From NCBI GenBank assembly GCA_030130125.1, contig JARZZM010000018.1:1-64000 (forward strand): a DNA stretch of 64,000 bases, given 5' to 3'. A program made the translations under genes and the position numbers. The number at the start of each line of letters is the position of its first letter. The first letter of the stretch is position 1. Positions 53,148 to 61,873 of the stretch are shown here, piece after piece. The notes below the pieces were generated by a model. That model was given only the letters and a program-made list of their open reading frames with translations. It did no database searches and was not told where the DNA came from. Origin of the DNA: Thermoproteota archaeon. GTDB taxonomy: Archaea; Korarchaeota; Korarchaeia; Korarchaeales; Korarchaeaceae.

Positions 53148-53180
53148 CGGAGGGCACCTCTCGTCACAAAGTTTAACATA

Positions 53181-53246
53181 GCTTAGTTAATAAACATTGC
53201 TAAGTTATTCTTGGTTATGTGGTTGGACCAGAGCTAAGTTATTCTT
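53181..53246. promoter_or_regulatory. Repeated GCTAAGTTATTCTT elements between the exporter and CoA-transferase genes
   Basis: GCTAAGTTATTCTT occurs exactly twice (53199-53212 and 53233-53246, 34 bases apart) and a third similar copy, GCTTAGTTAATAA, lies at 53181-53193. They flank the TATA box of the exporter operon (53,188-53,198 on minus) and the TATA-like TTCTTTAT of the CoA-transferase gene. They look like operator sites for one regulator that acts on both directions. Confidence 0.45.
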
Positions 53247-53279
53247 TATCCCCTTCGCATTCGTCGGGGGATCGAAACG

Positions 53280-54788
53280 CTGGAGGGAAGGGTAAAAGGG
53301 CTTAATCACTTGGTTACCGACCCTGAAAGTGCCGTTATGAGGGTTATGTCCGATAGGAAGAGGGTAAGCATTGGTATAAGCGGGTTCGGTTCCTCAGGAT
53401 ATCCTAAAATTATTCCAAAGACGATAGCAGAGCTTTACGATGAGGGAAGGCTGTCTGCGAAGATCTCTCTACTCACGGGGGCTTCTGCCTATCAGGTGGA
53501 TCAGATACTGGGGGAGAGAAACTTAGTGGAGAGGAGGTACCCCTATCAGTACAGTCCCGTGATGAGGAAGCTCATAAACTCGGGTAAAGTGGAGTTTTAC
53601 GATTTTCATCTGGGAGAGTGGCCCCAGTACTTGAGATCGGGCTTCCTCAGCTCGAAGATAGGGCCATTGGATCTAGCCGTGATAGAGGCCGTTTACGTGG
53701 ATGAGAGAGGAATTGTACCGTCGATGAGCGTGGGAGCTGTGGATGCGTTCGCCTCTGAGGCGAAGGAGGTCATAGTAGAGGTGAATCCAGATATACCCGA
53801 TGAACTGATCGGCGTGCATGACATATACTCCCCCAGAATCCCGCCCAACCGGGAGCCCATTCCGGTGAGGGACGTGAGCGATAGAATAGGGAGGGACAGG
53901 CTAACTGTACCTGAGGGCAAAATAGTGGCCATAGTGGAGTCCCATGGTCATGATAGGGGGGGGGATGTCGGGAAGCCGGGCCCCGTGGAGAGGAAGATAG
54001 CAGATAACCTCCTTGGCTTCTTAGAGAGGGAGATTGAGGAGGGGCGCATTCCGGAGAGGATGCTGCCGATAGAGTCCGGTGTGGGCACCGTGCAAGATGC
54101 CGTGATGTCCGCGCTAGCTGAAGCCGGGATAAGGGGTCTAAAGGCTTGGACAGAGGTGGCTCAGGACTCGTTCTACAAGATGATGGCTGCTGGCGAGATG
54201 GAGTACATTTCAGCAACTTCTCTGATGCTTTCACCCAAGGGAAGGGAATTCTTCTTCTCCAACCTAGGAGATTTCAGGGAGAAGACCATCTTAAGGCCTC
54301 AATCCGTCACCAACGATTGGGAGGTAATCAGGAGGTTAGGGGTTATAGCCATGAACACTGCCGTGGAGGTGGACATCTACGGATTCGTTAACAGCACCCA
54401 CATCATGGGTACGCATGTGATAAACGGTATAGGAGGGTCTGGTGACTTCGCCAGAGCCGCTTACATGAGCATATTCATAACGCCCTCCACTAGGAAGGAC
54501 GGGAGGATCAGCTGCATAGTCCCCATGGTAAGTCACGTCGATCACATAGATCACGATGTCGATGTAATCGTGACAGAGCAAGGAGTGTGCGATCTGAGGG
54601 GGAAATCTCCCAGGGAAAGGGCAAGAGAGCTCATAGAGAACTGCGCACATCCGGATTACAGGGATCAACTCCTTGAGTACTTTGAGAGGGCGATCCAAGA
54701 GGTTGGGGGTCACATGCCCCTGCTTCACAAGGAGGCCCTCTCTTGGTACATAAGGTATCTTGAGAGTGGGGACATGCGCGCGGGGTGA
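53280..54788 (+). CDS. Acetyl-CoA hydrolase/transferase family protein, probable CTG start
   Basis: About 502 residues. Family marks: SIGISGFGSSGYPKIIPK near the N-terminus, EVNPDIPDELIGVHDIYSPRIP, SGVGTVQDAVMSALAEAG (the catalytic glutamate region ESGVG), and GIGGSGDFARAAYMS. Homologs begin about 36 residues before the SGF motif with R-V-x-N-x-L; this matches LEGRVKGLNHLVTDPESA from CTG 53280, seven bases after GGGGGAT. The TTG at 53310 would drop that segment. It hydrolyses acyl-CoA or moves CoA between acids. The gamma-CA-like gene follows. Confidence 0.9.
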   Translation: MEGRVKGLNHLVTDPESAVMRVMSDRKRVSIGISGFGSSGYPKIIPKTIAELYDEGRLSAKISLLTGASAYQVDQILGERNLVERRYPYQYSPVMRKLINSGKVEFYDFHLGEWPQYLRSGFLSSKIGPLDLAVIEAVYVDERGIVPSMSVGAVDAFASEAKEVIVEVNPDIPDELIGVHDIYSPRIPPNREPIPVRDVSDRIGRDRLTVPEGKIVAIVESHGHDRGGDVGKPGPVERKIADNLLGFLEREIEEGRIPERMLPIESGVGTVQDAVMSALAEAGIRGLKAWTEVAQDSFYKMMAAGEMEYISATSLMLSPKGREFFFSNLGDFREKTILRPQSVTNDWEVIRRLGVIAMNTAVEVDIYGFVNSTHIMGTHVINGIGGSGDFARAAYMSIFITPSTRKDGRISCIVPMVSHVDHIDHDVDVIVTEQGVCDLRGKSPRERARELIENCAHPDYRDQLLEYFERAIQEVGGHMPLLHKEALSWYIRYLESGDMRAG

Positions 54789-54798
54789 GGTGAGGGAG

Positions 54799-55341
54799 AT
54801 GATAATCCCCTTCAGGGATAAGAGACCCTCGATCCATGAGACGGCTTTCGTCGATCCCGGCGCGCGGGTGGCTGGGGATGTGACCCTACTAGAGGATAGC
54901 GCCATCTACTTCGGCAGCGTGGTGAGGGGCGACGACGACTCCGTGGTCATCGGCCCTGAGACCGGAATACTCGAGCTCTGCCTTGTTGAAGCCCCGGCGG
55001 GTCATCCTGTGGAGATCAGAGGGGCACTGATATCCCATTCAGCAGTGGTTCACGGGGCCAAGGTGTTGGAGGATGTGGTCATTGGGATAGGCGCTAGAGT
55101 GCTGGATGGTGCTGTCGTCGAAGAGGCCGCCGTGGTGGGTGCAGGGGCCCTCGTCCCACCGGGGAAGGAGATACCTCCAGCCACCCTCGTGCTTGGCATA
55201 CCGGCCAAGGTGGTGAGGGAGCTCAGTGAGGATGAAATAAGGAGGTTCAGGAGGGAGAGAGAGGTGGTCATCGAGAAGGCCAAAATCTACAAGAAAATGT
55301 TCAGCGAGTTAGCCCAAGGCCCTTATCGATCTCTCGAATAG
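54799..55341 (+). CDS. Gamma-carbonic-anhydrase-like protein with incomplete metal site
   Basis: About 180 residues from ATG 54799 after GGTGAGGTGAGGG. Left-handed beta-helix: SIHETAFVDPGARVAGDV, IYFGSVVRGDD, VIGIGARVLDG. The zinc site of this family needs three histidines: the first, normally in D-G-S-V-I-H, is replaced (ETGILELCLVEAP), while the pair in ISHSAVVHG remains. Carbonic anhydrase activity is therefore doubtful. It may be an acyltransferase-like or CoA-linked protein, given its place behind the CoA-transferase. Confidence 0.85.
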   Translation: MIIPFRDKRPSIHETAFVDPGARVAGDVTLLEDSAIYFGSVVRGDDDSVVIGPETGILELCLVEAPAGHPVEIRGALISHSAVVHGAKVLEDVVIGIGARVLDGAVVEEAAVVGAGALVPPGKEIPPATLVLGIPAKVVRELSEDEIRRFRREREVVIEKAKIYKKMFSELAQGPYRSLE

Positions 55342-55689
55342 GATCACTAGGTTAGCTAAGTTCTCTCCAAGATCCTCCTCTATTCTCCTGAGGAAGATGT
55401 CCCTGAGTTTGTCCTGGTTCAGTCCAAGCTTCTCCTCCATCTGCCTCAGGTTATATGCAGCGAGCCTCACTACATCCTCGTCCTCGTCAGTGGGCGGTTT
55501 AGCCAGTATGGCGCTCTTAACTAGCTCGAAGCTCTCCAGAAAAGAAGTCTTGTCCGTGATTGGAAGTTCTTCCACGTATGTCTTGGCCATGAGATCCACT
55601 ATCGAGGAGAGCTTGTCCTCAGGAAGATACTCCCCAGCGAGAGAGAGGGTCCTCACCGTTTCAAAGAGCGCCTGTATTACGGTGCTCAT
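55309..55689 (-). CDS. Helical hypothetical protein
   Basis: 126 residues, all-helical in appearance with heptad-like stretches (LRQMEEKLGLNQDKLRDIFLRRIEEDL). No family recognised. It overlaps the convergent gamma-CA-like gene by 33 bases and is divergent from hisD, about 80 bases away. Composition and codon use look normal. Confidence 0.62.
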   Translation of the reverse strand: MSTVIQALFETVRTLSLAGEYLPEDKLSSIVDLMAKTYVEELPITDKTSFLESFELVKSAILAKPPTDEDEDVVRLAAYNLRQMEEKLGLNQDKLRDIFLRRIEEDLGENLANLVILFERSIRALG

Positions 55690-55766
55690 CTTGGAGAAGA
55701 GTTGTCACGATGTTATAAGCTCTCCTCCACATCAAGCTTATTACGGGATTCGTAGGCTTCTCTCCT

Positions 55767-57050
55767 ATGGAACTGGCCCTCTTCGGTGACGTAAGGGATC
55801 TCTGGAATGAAGCCTTCTCCAAGCTCCGCGAGAGAATCAGCTTACCAGTCGAGGTCGCCGCCCAACTAGTGGGTGAGGTGAGGGAGAGAGGACTGGAAAG
55901 CGTGTTACATTTGACCGAAAAATTCGATAGGATCAGATTAGCCAAGGAGGAGGTATATGGAGCCCCGCATGACTACAGAATAGAGGAATTCATGTTAGAG
56001 CCCTACGAGAGGTTATACTCCTGCGCCTTATCCCTATTGGATGGAAGGGAATGCTCCGTCGGGGGTTTCAAGACCCGACTAGAGTGGATAAGGGAGGGTA
56101 CAATATCGAAGCTTGTGGAGAGGGTGGGTGTATACGTTCCCGGGGGCAGGCATCCCCTCCCCTCCTCCCTGCTTATGGCAGTAGCTCCCGCTAGGGCAGC
56201 GGGAGTTGAAGAGTTCGTCGTGGCTACGCCTCCGAGAAATTCCAAGCTAGTAGAGGGACTAGCCGCCCGGCTGGGCGTGGATGAGGTTCTGAGAGTTGGT
56301 GGGATCCAAGCAATAGCTTCTCTCGCTTATGGACTTCCTGAAGTCGGCCTAGAGCCGGTCGATATGATCGTGGGACCCGGGAACTCCTATGTGACAGCCG
56401 CCAAGGCGGTCGTTTCGAGGGATGTGAGAATAGATCTCCTAGCGGGACCGTCGGAGGTTCTCATTCTCTACGATGGTAGCTTTCCCATAGAGTTCGTGGT
56501 CATGGATATGCTCGCTCAAGCGGAGCACGGACCAGACTCCATTTCTCTAGCCCTCGTCACGTCTGAGGAATTAGCGCTCAGGCTGAAAGAGGAGCTCGAT
56601 AAATATTCGGGGGATGAGAGTGTCTCTTCCCTCAGGGAGAGGGGCGGCATACTGTACGGGGACAGGAGATCCTTGGAGGAGTTCAGCGATGCTTTAGCAC
56701 CCGAGCATCTGGAGATAATGGGAGAATTCAATGTAAGGCTAGCTGGAGCCGTATTCGAGGGTGTTGGAGTGGTGTACGGCGATTACGGTTACACGGGAGC
56801 CAATCACATCTTGCCCACTGGAGGTACTCTAATGGAGAGGCCTGGCCTTAGCCCGTTCTCTTTCTTCAAGGACTTCTCTGGAATATACGTTTACAGACAG
56901 AGTGGAACCCTAGAGGCCCAAGCCCTAATCTCCGAGAGGGTCGCCGAGTTCGCTAGGTTGGAGGGGTTGGAGTACCACGCTAGGTCCGCCGAGGTTAGAG
57001 GAAAAATTTATAAGGGCCCTGATACCGCCCCCAGCAACGGGGTGACATGA
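55767..57050 (+). CDS. hisD: Histidinol dehydrogenase
   Basis: 427 residues. The family marks are clear: GVYVPGGRHPLPSSLLM, VDMIVGPGNSYVTAAKAVV, IDLLAGPSEVLIL, QAEHGPDS, and the zinc histidines in APEHLEIM and GANHILPTGG. It catalyses the last two steps of histidine synthesis. No other his biosynthesis gene is in the window, so the pathway is scattered or absent. The PotD-like gene starts at its stop. Confidence 0.95.
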   Translation: MELALFGDVRDLWNEAFSKLRERISLPVEVAAQLVGEVRERGLESVLHLTEKFDRIRLAKEEVYGAPHDYRIEEFMLEPYERLYSCALSLLDGRECSVGGFKTRLEWIREGTISKLVERVGVYVPGGRHPLPSSLLMAVAPARAAGVEEFVVATPPRNSKLVEGLAARLGVDEVLRVGGIQAIASLAYGLPEVGLEPVDMIVGPGNSYVTAAKAVVSRDVRIDLLAGPSEVLILYDGSFPIEFVVMDMLAQAEHGPDSISLALVTSEELALRLKEELDKYSGDESVSSLRERGGILYGDRRSLEEFSDALAPEHLEIMGEFNVRLAGAVFEGVGVVYGDYGYTGANHILPTGGTLMERPGLSPFSFFKDFSGIYVYRQSGTLEAQALISERVAEFARLEGLEYHARSAEVRGKIYKGPDTAPSNGVT

Positions 57051-57062
57051 TGGGGGATTTAG

Positions 57063-58190
57063 TTCACCTCTAGGAGAGATTTCCTCAAGTTGGCAGTCGT
57101 TGGGGCTGCCGGTTTAATCGTCGGTGGATCTGCTGGCTACTTTTATGGGTCTTCCGTCTCTCAGGCGAAGATAGAGCAGGAGGCGAGCGAGGCTAGGAGA
57201 GAACTCTCTGGAAAGGTCGCCATGTACGACTGGAGCAATAACAACAATCCCTTCGTCTTCGAGCTCTTCAAGGACGAGACTGGCGTCAAAGTAATCTACG
57301 ACGTGTTCGATAGTGATGATGAAGCATTCGCCAAGCTCGAGGCTGGTGGGAGCGGCTACGACATCGTGGTGCTCACCGATAAGTACGTGAGAAATGCCAT
57401 AGAGAGGGGATATGTCAGGAAGCTGAATAAGGAGCTGATCCCCAACCTTAAGTACTTGGATCCCAAGTTCAGGGAACTTGAATATGATCCCGGGAACAAC
57501 TATTCGGTCCCGTACGGATTCGGTAGTACGGCCATAGGACTCAACTCCGACGAGGTAAAGGATCTGAGGAGCTGGAAGCAATTCTTCGATCCTAATTACT
57601 TACAGAAGTATAAGAAGAAGTTCTCTATGCTGGAGGATCCGCCTGAGGTCGTGTTCGCTACCAAACTGTACTTAGGAAAGGAATTAGATGACTGGAGTGA
57701 TTCCACGATGGAGGAGGTGAAGGAGGCCCTCATAAAGCAGAAACCGTATATAGCAGGTTACTTCAGCACGGACAAGTACCTACCGGGCTTAGAGAACGGG
57801 TCTCTGCTGGCCGCCCACGCCTATAACGGGGACGTGCTCACTATAAAGTACGGCGACGGGTTCAAGAACATATCGTACCTGATTCCGGAGGAGGGAGCTA
57901 TAGCTTGGATAGACAACCTGCTTGTCCCCAAGGATGCCCCCAATCCGGAGGCAGCCCAGGCTCTCATAAACTACCTCATAGATCCTTTAGTAGCGGCTTA
58001 CAAGACCATCTCCGTCTACATAGCGATGCCCATACCAGCGACTAAAAAGCTTCTCCCCTCTGAGCTGGCCGAGGAGCCCGCCCTCATACCTCCACCTGAT
58101 CTCATGAAGAGGTTGTATCTATCTCCAGTAATGACCGACAAGAAGAGAGCCAAGATCAACGATATATGGGAGCAGGTGCTCGCAGCCTAG
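57063..58190 (+). CDS. Tat-exported PotD-like substrate-binding protein; start codon unresolved
   Basis: About 375 residues. The frame begins after TAG 57060 with F-T-S-R-R-D-F-L-K-LAVVGAAGLIVGG, a full twin-arginine signal (SRRDFLK plus hydrophobic stretch). No ATG, GTG or TTG lies before the Tat motif in this frame; the first, TTG 57090, would remove the motif. The ATGATG at 57,047-57,052 behind GGGGTGAC is in another frame and stops at TAG 57,071. The mature part resembles spermidine/putrescine-binding proteins (YDIVVLTDKYV; SVPYGFGSTAIGLN; IAWIDNLLVPKDAPNPEAA). Transport partners are not nearby. Confidence 0.8.
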   Translation, partial: FTSRRDFLKLAVVGAAGLIVGGSAGYFYGSSVSQAKIEQEASEARRELSGKVAMYDWSNNNNPFVFELFKDETGVKVIYDVFDSDDEAFAKLEAGGSGYDIVVLTDKYVRNAIERGYVRKLNKELIPNLKYLDPKFRELEYDPGNNYSVPYGFGSTAIGLNSDEVKDLRSWKQFFDPNYLQKYKKKFSMLEDPPEVVFATKLYLGKELDDWSDSTMEEVKEALIKQKPYIAGYFSTDKYLPGLENGSLLAAHAYNGDVLTIKYGDGFKNISYLIPEEGAIAWIDNLLVPKDAPNPEAAQALINYLIDPLVAAYKTISVYIAMPIPATKKLLPSELAEEPALIPPPDLMKRLYLSPVMTDKKRAKINDIWEQVLAA

Positions 58191-58201
58191 GGTGGAAAAT
58201 T

Positions 58202-59488
58202 TTGGTCTCGATACCGAGGGGGTTCAGGGACTTCCCCCCTCCATTTATGATACTAAGGAAGCGGATCATGTCGAGAATAGAAGAAGTGTTCAAGCGCTAC
58301 GGCTTCGACCCATTCGAGACTCCCGCACTGGAGTACTGGGAGACCGTCAAGGGCAAGTTGGGAGAGGAGGCGGAGAGCCGACTCATGTTCATATTTCCGG
58401 ACTTCCTCAGCAAGGAGTGGTACACCCTGAGGTACGAGCTCACCTTCCCCCTAGCTAGGTACATGGCCATGCATCCGGAAACGCCGTTGCCGTTCAAGAG
58501 GTATCACATAGGGAGAGTATGGAGGCACGAGGAACCTCAGAGGGGTAGGTACAGGGAATTCTGGCAGTGTGATGCGGATGTGGTAGGCAGCCCCTATCCC
58601 GAGGCCGACGCTGAGGTGATAAGCCTGAACACTGAGGTAATGAGAGAATTTGGTTTCAGGGATTTCACGGTGAAATTGAATGATAGACGGCTCCTAACGG
58701 GCATTTTTGAGGAGGAACTTGGTATTTCCAATCCCATCCCAGTCTACAGATCTATAGATAAGCTGGACAAGATCGGTGAAGAGGGGGTGAGGGCGGATCT
58801 CCTATCTAAGGGGATGCATGAGGATCTGGTCGATAGAATAATGGATCTCATTTCTAAGAGGGGAGGATTCTCGGAAATAGTCGAGGACTTGAGCTCAATG
58901 AGGAATGAGGCCGTTTACGAGGCACTCAAACACTTGGAGGAGATCTTCTCGATAGTAGGTGATGAGAGACTGGTCTTCGACCTGTCGCTGGTCAGGGGTC
59001 TCGAGTACTACACCGGACCCGTTTTCGAGACGGTGGTTAGGGAACCCAGAATAGGTTCACTGGCCGGGGGTGGAAGATATGACAGGCTAATCGGAATGTA
59101 CTCCAATAAGGATGTCCCGGCCACCGGGGTGAGCGTGGGAGTTGAGCGGCTCATTGATGCGGGACTGGAGCTCGGGATCTTCAACTTGGATGAGAGGAGT
59201 TACGTGCAGGTGTTCGTGGTCAGTGTCAAGAGGGATAGCTGGAAGTACGCTTGGAGGGTCGCTGAGATGCTGAGGAGGGGAGGGTTCTACGTTTCCCTCG
59301 ATCTGATGAGGAGGAGTCAGTCGAGTCAGAGGGAGTACGCTCGTAAATTGGGGGCTGAAATCATGGCGTTCGTGGGTCCCAAGGAGGAGGAATCCGAAAC
59401 CGTCACGCTCTACACGGAGCAGACCAGAACGACGGTGAGCCTCAGAGAGGTAACCGATGCTGTGAGGAAGCTTCTCTCCCAATCTTAA
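58202..59488 (+). CDS. hisS: Histidyl-tRNA synthetase
   Basis: About 428 residues from TTG 58202, six bases after GGGTGG; homologs begin at SIPRGFRDF-like sequence. Class II motifs: PRGFRDFPPP, TLRYELTFPLARYMA, YHIGRVWRHEEPQRGRYREF, LVRGLEYYTGPVFE and GVSVGVERL. The C-terminal domain binds the anticodon. The last 47 bases overlap the opposite-strand nuclease-like gene. Confidence 0.95.
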   Translation: MVSIPRGFRDFPPPFMILRKRIMSRIEEVFKRYGFDPFETPALEYWETVKGKLGEEAESRLMFIFPDFLSKEWYTLRYELTFPLARYMAMHPETPLPFKRYHIGRVWRHEEPQRGRYREFWQCDADVVGSPYPEADAEVISLNTEVMREFGFRDFTVKLNDRRLLTGIFEEELGISNPIPVYRSIDKLDKIGEEGVRADLLSKGMHEDLVDRIMDLISKRGGFSEIVEDLSSMRNEAVYEALKHLEEIFSIVGDERLVFDLSLVRGLEYYTGPVFETVVREPRIGSLAGGGRYDRLIGMYSNKDVPATGVSVGVERLIDAGLELGIFNLDERSYVQVFVVSVKRDSWKYAWRVAEMLRRGGFYVSLDLMRRSQSSQREYARKLGAEIMAFVGPKEEESETVTLYTEQTRTTVSLREVTDAVRKLLSQS

Positions 59489-60125
59489 CCCTGAAATCGG
59501 TCTCTAAAGAAGCTATCTCTGCCAAGATGGATCTGATGTTGTTCACGAAGGAAGGGAACTTGGAAATCGGGACTACTGGGACGCCTGATTTGGATAGTTT
59601 AGAGCCGAAATCCAGCCAAGTGACGACACACGGTACTAGGACACCATGTCCTGGTTTTGGATGAACATCTTCTAATAATCGTCGTTCAATAGCTTGTTTC
59701 AGGGCTATTGTCCTCATATATTGGTGCTCAGCGGCCTCGAGCATTTTGTAAACCTTGGGAGAGCTCCCCTTCGACCACATCTTGCAATCGAGAGCCAGTG
59801 TCACCTCGCCGTCGGAAGCCACCACATCTATTTCGTATCTTTTCCCCTGCAGTGTGAATCGAAGACCCCTCTTAGTGGAAAATCCAGATATTTGAAGCCC
59901 TCTCTCACATAATCCCTCGAAATCCTTCCAATCGAGGAGAGCTATCGCTTTCTCGGGGCTCACCCCGAGTTTTATGAGGAGGAAGGCCACTCCAACTAGG
60001 TCTCGGCCCGGATCATCCCCTCCTAGCTCCTCTTCGAAGTATGAGAGGAGGCTTTCTGGGATTCTGTCCCATCTACCGCTCACCATGAGGTGAATGCTCC
60101 TTAGAGCCTCTTCCCTCAGTATCAC
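59442..60125 (-). CDS. Predicted PD-(D/E)XK nuclease-fold protein
   Basis: 227 residues. A central YEIDVVASDGEVTLALDCKMW (near 104-124) fits the EID - D-x-K core of restriction-endonuclease-like nucleases, followed by a helix with a conserved-looking HQYMRTIALKQA. The N-terminal half is helical and could read DNA or RNA. No modification or helicase gene is near. The 3' end overlaps hisS, so the last 15 residues may not be under strong constraint. Confidence 0.65.
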   Translation of the reverse strand: MILREEALRSIHLMVSGRWDRIPESLLSYFEEELGGDDPGRDLVGVAFLLIKLGVSPEKAIALLDWKDFEGLCERGLQISGFSTKRGLRFTLQGKRYEIDVVASDGEVTLALDCKMWSKGSSPKVYKMLEAAEHQYMRTIALKQAIERRLLEDVHPKPGHGVLVPCVVTWLDFGSKLSKSGVPVVPISKFPSFVNNIRSILAEIASLETDFRVKIGREASSQHRLPL

Positions 60126-60192
60126 AGGCTGTGGAACCCCCCCATGAAGATTTACATTTTATCACATTATTTTAGGTGCGAGGTGAGTGGCC

Positions 60193-60597
60193 TTGAAGGT
60201 AATTACATCTACCTTCTCGTTCAAGACGGACGGGGAGATCAGCTTCATCAATATAACCGATAAGATTCAGGAGATAGTCGAGAAGAGCGGGATTAGAGAC
60301 GGAATAGCCGTGGTCTTCGCTCCCCACGCTACTGGGGCCATTGTAATCAATGAGAACGATCCGTCCCTGCTAGAGGATTTGAGGGAGGTTCTTGAGAGGA
60401 TCATTCCCCGTCACGCCGAATACAAACACCCGGTAAATGCGCATTCCCATCTCAGATCCATCCTAATGGAACCCAGCAAGGTGTTCCCTGTGACCGGCGG
60501 GTCTTTAGCGTTGGGAACTTGGCAGAGCATCATATGGGTTGAGGTGGATACCCATCCACGCACTAGAAAGGTAATAGTTACTGTCCTTGGGGATTAG
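60193..60597 (+). CDS. YjbQ (UPF0047) family protein
   Basis: About 134 residues from TTG 60193 just behind GAGGTGAG. Family pattern: ITSTFSFKT, INITDKIQEIVEKSGIRDGIAVVFAPHATGAIVIN (cited for FAPHATGAI), HPVNAHSHLRSILMEPS and GTWQSIIWVEVD. Several histidines line a pocket. YjbQ can form thiamine phosphate from alcohol substrates as a side activity; the real role is open. It converges with the MFS gene. Confidence 0.9.
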   Translation: MKVITSTFSFKTDGEISFINITDKIQEIVEKSGIRDGIAVVFAPHATGAIVINENDPSLLEDLREVLERIIPRHAEYKHPVNAHSHLRSILMEPSKVFPVTGGSLALGTWQSIIWVEVDTHPRTRKVIVTVLGD

Positions 60598-61873
60598 CCG
60601 GTTCTTCCACGAACAGGGCGAACAGCAACAGAGTGAACAATCCAATGGAAGCGCTGGCTATGAAGGATAACGCGGCGCCAGGTAGGACGATGCTCCCCAC
60701 CTGTACATTTCGAGGAGCGAAGTCTTTGTAGAGCTGACCACCAACTACCGGACCCAAAACCGCCCCGACGTTGAACATAGCTTGTACCGTCCCGAACACC
60801 TTTCCCCTTATGTTCCTTGGGGCTATATCAGCCTGGAGCGCTCTAAACGAGGGTATGTACATGTTGAATGCGATGGATCTGATGGTGGATATAACCGTGA
60901 GTCCCTCTACATCTCTAGCAGTGGGTATCAGCAAGGTCATGAGACGTGAGGAGACTCCAGCTATTAAGATCAGTGGTTTCCGCCCAAATCTGTCGCTCAA
61001 TCTCCCTCCAGGGTAAGCGGCTGCTAATCCAAAGAGTCCGGAGATTGTGGTGACTACTGCTATTGCGGCCGGGTCCGACGAAATGAACTGTATAATGTAG
61101 AGGCTCATTATTGGAGCTATGAATCCCATCGCAAATCCGTTAGCCAATGCCATAGTGTAAATCGTATTTATACTTCTTCTGACGGATTTGGGGAGTTTAA
61201 CATCCTCTCTGAGTGAATCTATTGCCTTTTTAGCTAGCTCCACCCTATTCTCCTTGAGTAGTAAGGAGAAGAGAACGGAGAACGCCGATATAACCGCTAA
61301 ACCGATGAAGGGGAACTTCAGCGCCTGTTCAACATCTCTTATCCCCAGAATTTGGATACCGAATTTGTAGATACCCACGCCTATGGCCGGACCCCCGATC
61401 ATTGCTAGATTCGTTAAGGTCATGTATATCGCCATGGATCTCCCCCTCATCTCGCTTGGAACGCTGTCCATCAGCAATGCCTCGGCGACAGGCCAGACCA
61501 TGGCTGAAGCAATTCCCTGAAGGCCTCTAATAGCATAGAGGTCGTAGACACTCGAGGACAGTATGTATGCATAGGCCAGAAGCGAGTATATGATCGAGCC
61601 CGCCGTTATCAATTTCTTCCTTCCAATCCTATCGCTGAGGGAGCCGAAGTACCTAGCGAAGAAGGCCCGTGTGAGCATAAATGCAGACATCATTAAACCG
61701 TACTCCACGGCATACTGGGAGGCATGTTCTATGACGCCCAACTCCTCGGGGAGTTCGGTTATCCCTCCCTCCAAGTAGACCACATAGTAAGGGAGGATTG
61801 GGGATATGGCACCGAATCCCAGAGATATGACGAATCCAACCAGTGAGAGTATTATGATGTTCCGCTTCTCCAT
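60578..61873 (-). CDS. Major facilitator superfamily transporter
   Basis: 431 residues with 12 hydrophobic segments. The loop 2-3 motif RYFGSLSDRIGRKKLI and its repeat in loop 8-9 (GGRLSDRFGRKPLI) identify the superfamily; the second half starts after the long central loop (about residues 200-225). The drug-efflux-like motif in GLQGIASAMVWPVAEAL supports an exporter. The substrate is unknown. ATG 61873 follows GGAGG. Confidence 0.9.
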   Translation of the reverse strand: MEKRNIIILSLVGFVISLGFGAISPILPYYVVYLEGGITELPEELGVIEHASQYAVEYGLMMSAFMLTRAFFARYFGSLSDRIGRKKLITAGSIIYSLLAYAYILSSSVYDLYAIRGLQGIASAMVWPVAEALLMDSVPSEMRGRSMAIYMTLTNLAMIGGPAIGVGIYKFGIQILGIRDVEQALKFPFIGLAVISAFSVLFSLLLKENRVELAKKAIDSLREDVKLPKSVRRSINTIYTMALANGFAMGFIAPIMSLYIIQFISSDPAAIAVVTTISGLFGLAAAYPGGRLSDRFGRKPLILIAGVSSRLMTLLIPTARDVEGLTVISTIRSIAFNMYIPSFRALQADIAPRNIRGKVFGTVQAMFNVGAVLGPVVGGQLYKDFAPRNVQVGSIVLPGAALSFIASASIGLFTLLLFALFVEEPANPQGQ

